DNA from: Ignavibacteriales bacterium
GTDB taxonomy: Bacteria; Bacteroidota; Ignavibacteria; Ignavibacteriales; Ignavibacteriaceae
Direction: 5' to 3'
Length of the DNA stretch: 64,000 nt
Assembly: GCA_016707285.1 (NCBI GenBank)
Contig: JADJIA010000004.1
Span: 1-64,000, forward strand
The translations under genes were made by a program, and so were the position numbers. Positions 60,722 through 64,000 of the stretch are shown here, piece by piece (within the stretch, counting starts at the first letter, position 1; the number at the start of each line of letters is the position of its first letter). The notes under the pieces were generated by a model. That model was not told where the DNA came from and ran no database searches. It saw nothing but the letters and a program-made list of their open reading frames with translations.

Positions 60722-62458
60722 TTAAACGAGATCATATTTCTTCATTTTCCGCCAAAGGGTGGAAGTGTTTATCCCGAGTTCTTTTGCCGTCTTGATTCTG
60801 CTTCCTGAATTATTTCGCAAAATCTTTATTAAAATCTCTTTTTCTGCATCGTCAAAACTCTTCATTTCGGGCTTTTGAGATATCGTTTGACCATCACTTT
60901 TGCTCTCTCTTATTCTTGTTGGCAGATGTTCAACCTGAATTATTTCACCCGGACACAAAACAAAGCTGTGTTCAACCACATTTTCCAACTCTCTAATATT
61001 ACCGGGCCAGTTATATTCCTTTAATATTTCAAACGCATTGGATGAAAACTGTTTAATCTTCTTTTTAAAGAGAGCGTTAAATTTCTCGATAAAATGAGTA
61101 GTGAGTTTTGGAAGGTCATCCATACGGTCTCTTAATGGAGGCATGTGGATATTAACAACATTTATCCGGTAATACAGATCCTCTCTAAACCTTCCTGCGG
61201 CGATTTCACTTAATAAGTCTTTGTTTGTAGCTGCTATTATTCTCGCTTTCAAGGTGAGTTGTTTGTTACTGCCAACTCTTTCAAATTCACGGGATTCAAT
61301 TACTCTGAGAAGTTTTGTTTGCACTGCGAGCGAAAGATCACCTATTTCATCGAGGAAAAGAGTGCCGTCTTCGGCGATTTCAAACCTTCCCGGCTTACTT
61401 TTTATTGCACCGGTAAAAGATCCTGCTTCATGACCAAAGAGTTCACTTTCAATTAAAGATTCGACAAATGCACTACAGTTTATAGTTACAAATGGTTTTA
61501 ACTTCCTGTTACTGTTCAAATGGATCGCCCTTGCCATTAATTCTTTCCCGGTGCCACTTTCGCCCGTAACAACCACTGTGGAGTCGCTTTGCGACACACT
61601 CTCGAGCAAGGATAGTGCCTGGCAGAGATTCATGTTGCTTCCAATGATATTGCTGAAATTATACTTTTCAGAGAGGTGATTCTCCAGGTTTTTAATTTCA
61701 GAGATGTCAAGAAAGGTTTCAACTGCCCCCATGTTTTTTTTGTTGTTGTCGAGCAGGGTTGCCGAATTAACTCTGATTGGAATTCGTTTGCCATCTTTTC
61801 TGACAATTTCAAGTTCGTTCCCAATTGTTCCCTTTCCTTTGCTCATTGTAAGCTCCATGTGGCAACCATTCTGACATTTTCCTGATGCAAAGATCGACCA
61901 GCATTTTTGTCCAATGGCTTCTTCCATCGAATAGCCGGTAATCCGCTGAGCTGATGCATTGAAGGAGGTAATTTCCCAATCCCCGTTGATAGTGAATGTA
62001 CCTTCGATATTGCTGTTAAAGATAGCATCAAGTTTGTTCTTTTGTTCAATCAGTTCCACAGTCCGTTTCTCGAGAGTTTCCGACATTTTGATCATTTCAA
62101 AAATGTCTCTAAAAACAAAAACGACACTCAGAACTTTTTCGTCATCAACTATCGGCGTAAAAGATGCCACAACACTTTTGCATATCGACTTTTTTGTCGT
62201 CAAGTCTAATGACAAGTTGGTAAATGAGGTTTTATCATTAAACGAACTTTCCAGATGGGATAGCCCTTCAGGGCAATTTTGGAAAAGGATAGAAGCATCT
62301 TTATTTAGCACATCCCGTTGTGTAAAACCTGTGATTCTGGATGCAGCTTCATTAAATACTACCACCGAGTAGTTTTTTCCAATTACTACGATTCCGTCCG
62401 GTGTAGCGGCGGCTTCTTTGTTCTTGTTAATTATATGTTGGACTTCTTTCATGCTCAT
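60722..62458 (-). CDS. Sigma54-dependent activator with two PAS domains (ORP-regulator-like)
   Basis: 578 residues. PAS 1 (about 8-120); PAS 2 (about 143-255) with a cysteine cluster C186-x8-C195-x3-C199 that may bind metal or sense redox. The AAA+ domain has Walker A 'GESGTGKE' (299-306) and Walker B 'TLFLDEIG' (366-373). The sigma54-contact loop is GSFTGA (346-351) instead of the usual GAFTGA. A Fis-type helix-turn-helix occupies the last 30 residues ('RIKTAKELGINTSTLWRKMK'). It is divergent from a radical SAM gene and close to a NifX/ORP-family gene, the plan of orange-protein-complex loci in Desulfovibrio. It probably controls that locus. Confidence 0.92.
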   Translation of the reverse strand: MSMKEVQHIINKNKEAAATPDGIVVIGKNYSVVVFNEAASRITGFTQRDVLNKDASILFQNCPEGLSHLESSFNDKTSFTNLSLDLTTKKSICKSVVASFTPIVDDEKVLSVVFVFRDIFEMIKMSETLEKRTVELIEQKNKLDAIFNSNIEGTFTINGDWEITSFNASAQRITGYSMEEAIGQKCWSIFASGKCQNGCHMELTMSKGKGTIGNELEIVRKDGKRIPIRVNSATLLDNNKKNMGAVETFLDISEIKNLENHLSEKYNFSNIIGSNMNLCQALSLLESVSQSDSTVVVTGESGTGKELMARAIHLNSNRKLKPFVTINCSAFVESLIESELFGHEAGSFTGAIKSKPGRFEIAEDGTLFLDEIGDLSLAVQTKLLRVIESREFERVGSNKQLTLKARIIAATNKDLLSEIAAGRFREDLYYRINVVNIHMPPLRDRMDDLPKLTTHFIEKFNALFKKKIKQFSSNAFEILKEYNWPGNIRELENVVEHSFVLCPGEIIQVEHLPTRIRESKSDGQTISQKPEMKSFDDAEKEILIKILRNNSGSRIKTAKELGINTSTLWRKMKKYDLV

Positions 62459-62490
62459 ACTTTTCAGTGTTTACTTAAATATACTAAAAT

Positions 62491-62508
62491 AATTGCAAAA
62501 ATGCAATT
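62491..62508. promoter_or_regulatory. AATTGCA-N4-TGCAATT palindrome in the divergent promoter region
   Basis: AATTGCA and TGCAATT are perfect inverted repeats separated by AAAA, in the gap between the sigma54 activator and the radical SAM gene. The half-site matches the ATTGCAAT elements at 63541-63597, so both are probably sites for the same regulator. Confidence 0.6.
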
Positions 62509-62625
62509 CTGTCTGTCTTTCGTTGCTTTTATGAAATGATTCGATGCCAAAATCTTTCATATCCATTGAAATTTCATATTGGTATGTTTATTGCTAATAA
62601 AGAAGAAACCTTATTAGAGACAATT

Positions 62626-63501
62626 ATGAAAAACTTAAATACAAAACAAGATACCGGATTTATGGAAACCTTTAAAATGAGATTAAAGGCTTTTAGCGAA
62701 AAGTTGCAAACCGGGATTTCAAAAGACCTCTGCGAAGATGGTAAAGTGATTTTTGGGCCCTTTTTATCCACCAGGCTTGGGATGTGTCTTGGGATCAACA
62801 ATGTTAAGTCGAAAGCATGCACCTATAACTGTATCTACTGTAAAAGTGGAAATACATCATGTTGCTCCATTTGTTGTGATACTTGTTTAAACGCATGGAA
62901 CCTTGCTTCATGTGTCAGAAGAAAAATTACAGACCTTCAAAAAGAAGGGGTAGAGATCAACTATGTTGCTTTTATGCCGGATGGTGAGGCTACACTGGAT
63001 TCAAACATTGGACGAAAAATTCAACTTATAAGGGAAATGGGGATTAAAACCGCAGTATTTACCAACGCTTCGCTACTCTGGAACTACAATGTGCAACAGA
63101 ACCTTCTTTCTGCTGATAATGTAATTGTAAAGATTGATACTGTAAATGCCGAGACATGGGAAAAAATTAACAGACCACATCTTCGGTTGAGTTTAAATGC
63201 AATCCTCGAATCTGTGAGGGAATTTGCCTCGCAATTCAGAGGTGAACTTTCAACTGAAACAGTAATAGTTGATGGTTATAATGATAATAGTGAAGAAATT
63301 AAAGAATTGGGTGAATATTTCGCCTCACTCAATGCCGTTGCTTCAGACTTTTCCTTTGTTGATAACTCGAAAATAGCCACGCAGAAAATCACTGATCCCA
63401 TGATGCATTTGAACCTTACCGATATGATAAAGAGGAAGATCCCCGGTGCGGTTATACTCGGATGTAAGGAAGCAAACTATTATCAGGCAGCTACCGGATG
63501 A
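62626..63501 (+). CDS. Radical SAM protein with extra cysteine-rich insert
   Basis: 291 residues from the ATG at 62626 (AGAGA upstream); in-frame ATGs at 62536 and 62584 would lengthen it by 30 or 14 residues. The motif 'GPFLSTRLGMCLGINN' leads into the radical SAM site 'CTYNCIYC' (C-x3-C-x2-C), which binds a 4Fe-4S cluster and SAM. Directly after it comes 'CCSICCDTC', five cysteines in nine residues, unusual for relatives with the same 'RLGxSLGINN' start. 'MPDGEATLD' and 'VKIDTVNAETWEKINRPH' follow the family order. The C-terminus is short. The substrate is unknown; the position beside a NifX/ORP-family gene suggests a metal-cofactor or Fe-S role. Confidence 0.85.
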   Translation: MKNLNTKQDTGFMETFKMRLKAFSEKLQTGISKDLCEDGKVIFGPFLSTRLGMCLGINNVKSKACTYNCIYCKSGNTSCCSICCDTCLNAWNLASCVRRKITDLQKEGVEINYVAFMPDGEATLDSNIGRKIQLIREMGIKTAVFTNASLLWNYNVQQNLLSADNVIVKIDTVNAETWEKINRPHLRLSLNAILESVREFASQFRGELSTETVIVDGYNDNSEEIKELGEYFASLNAVASDFSFVDNSKIATQKITDPMMHLNLTDMIKRKIPGAVILGCKEANYYQAATG

Positions 63502-63540
63502 TTTTTTTAGTGTTGGGAGTTCACCTGGAAATCAGATATC

Positions 63541-63597
63541 ATTGCAATATTGCAATAAGATTGCAATGTACATTGCAACAATGCATTTTGTTGCAAT
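63541..63597. promoter_or_regulatory. Array of ATTGCAAT palindromes (candidate activator binding sites)
   Basis: Three perfect ATTGCAAT 8-bp palindromes start at 63541, 63549 and 63560. ATTGCAAC (63572) and GTTGCAAT (63590) differ by one base each. Such a cluster 40-100 bases upstream of a -24/-12-like promoter is what an enhancer for a sigma54 activator looks like. It also matches the palindrome beside the activator gene. Confidence 0.65.
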
Positions 63598-63639
63598 TAA
63601 TTAAGTCTCATTTTGGTTCTGAAGTTAGGAAAGAAACAA

Positions 63640-63655
63640 TGGCACAATATTTGAA
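63640..63655 (+). promoter_or_regulatory. Sigma54-type (-24/-12) promoter candidate for the ORP-like gene
   Basis: TGGCACAATATTTGAA has a perfect -24 TGGCAC and correct spacing to a -12 TTGA (consensus TTGC, one mismatch). It lies 43 bases after the ATTGCAAT array and about 185 bases before the NifX/ORP-family ATG. Confidence 0.5.
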
Positions 63656-63754
63656 CATTGATGTGGTCATTGAGACACAGAAAAGAAATTTCCTCTAAAA
63701 TAAAGTGCTAATCGTATAATAGACAGAGGGCTGGGTGATTTGATTTTGTTGTTC

Positions 63755-63815
63755 AAGAGGCGACATGCTTGATTTGATTAGGATTTCGTTTTTGAATTGT
63801 TGCCTCTTTTTTTTT
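63755..63815 (+). terminator. Terminator-like hairpin ahead of the ORP-like gene (possible attenuator)
   Basis: AAGAGGCGACA (63755-63765) pairs with TGTTGCCTCTT (63798-63808, one G-U pair) around a 32-base loop, followed by Ts to 63815. It ends 26 bases before the next ATG. It may end radical SAM transcripts or attenuate those from the 63640 promoter. Confidence 0.65.
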
Positions 63816-63841
63816 GTAAACAATAATAACACAGGTTTAAA

Positions 63842-64000
63842 ATGAATAAGCGTATTGCATTGGCGATTGAAGAAGATGGAAAAGAAATTAAAATAGCAGA
63901 TCACTTTGGGCATTGTTCCAGATTTCTTGTTCTTGAACTGGATGAAAATAATGAAACTGTAAAACAGGAGTCATATTTTAATCCTCTGGCAGGGCAACAC
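63842..64000 (+). CDS. NifX/NifB-C domain (orange-protein-like) gene, 3' end outside the window
   Basis: The first 53 residues are visible. 'RIALAIEEDGKEIKIADHFG' and then 'HCSRFLVLELDEN' match the dinitrogenase iron-molybdenum cofactor family, including stand-alone ORP proteins of anaerobes, where the DHFG(x)C region is conserved. These small proteins bind Mo/Fe or Mo/Cu-S clusters. AGG lies 7 bases before the ATG. The sigma54 activator and radical SAM neighbours support an ORP-type locus over a nitrogenase one. Confidence 0.8.
   Translation, partial: MNKRIALAIEEDGKEIKIADHFGHCSRFLVLELDENNETVKQESYFNPLAGQH

Noticed and set aside
62509..62625. Sigma54 promoter directly ahead of the radical SAM gene
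   Set aside because: TTGC words are present but no GG lies at the required spacing, so no -24/-12 pair could be supported.
63541..63597. CRISPR-like or replication-origin iterons
   Set aside because: Units are 8-bp palindromes with uneven spacing and no spacers, and no replication gene is nearby; a regulator-site array explains them better.
63498..63698. 66-codon forward frame overlapping the ATTGCAAT array
   Set aside because: Its sequence is a readthrough of the palindromic repeats; no ribosome site, and it would cover the promoter candidate.

Overview
The window looks like a chromosomal segment from an AT-rich, Gram-negative, anaerobic-type bacterium of the Ignavibacteria/Chlorobi-Bacteroidetes assemblage. 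Support for this: many secreted proteins end in a type IX secretion (T9SS) sorting domain with the 'QNYPNPFNPET' signature typical of Ignavibacteria. There is also a SusC-like TonB receptor followed by a DUF4249 lipoprotein, a DUF2723 membrane protein, a GTP-type PEP carboxykinase and an efp-accB-accC block. No rRNA, tRNA, CRISPR array, prophage or insertion sequence was recognised.

Layout. 1-1.5 kb: broken M1 aminopeptidase. 1.7-6.2 kb: a small defence island made of a one-polypeptide restriction-modification enzyme (+) facing a three-gene reverse operon. That operon reads as ADP-ribosyltransferase-like toxin, putative antitoxin, SecB-like chaperone, the plan of CmdTAC phage-defence modules; the toxin frame carries one internal stop. 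6.5-16.6 kb: envelope genes with many single-base frame breaks (DUF2723 protein, GT9 glycosyltransferase, CheY-like regulator, T9SS YCF48-like protein, beta-barrel, TonB receptor). 16.6-26.4 kb: DUF4249 lipoprotein, phospholipase C-like protein, beta-barrel, WNG-repeat T9SS protein, OmpA-like and WG-repeat proteins. 26.8-41.8 kb: nine co-directional genes for T9SS-exported repeat proteins of two architectures, YD-like 'WVN' repeats and YCF48/BNR-like repeats, with near-identical sorting domains and a tandemly duplicated two-gene unit. 42-52.6 kb: housekeeping genes efp, accB, accC, gcvH, guaA, a TPR and a periplasmic-binding protein, radC, a small lipoprotein and LysM pair, phoH and an M24 peptidase. 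52.8-54.6 kb: VapBC-like toxin-antitoxin pair with palindromic operator candidates, and an orphan MlaE permease. 54.8-60.7 kb: pckG, an exported protein of unknown function, a PAS hybrid histidine kinase and tspO. 60.7-64 kb: a sigma54-type activator divergent from a radical SAM gene, then an array of ATTGCAAT palindromes, a -24/-12-like promoter, a terminator-like hairpin and the start of a NifX/ORP-family gene.

How the parts relate. The left half is rich in frame breaks that mostly sit in A, T, G or C runs, while the right half is almost clean. Sequencing or assembly error is therefore the first explanation for most broken genes; the toxin stop is a substitution and differs in kind. The two regions most worth attention are the chaperone-linked toxin-antitoxin module and the ORP-like sigma54 locus at the right edge. 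The T9SS repeat-protein array is the largest unexplained structure.
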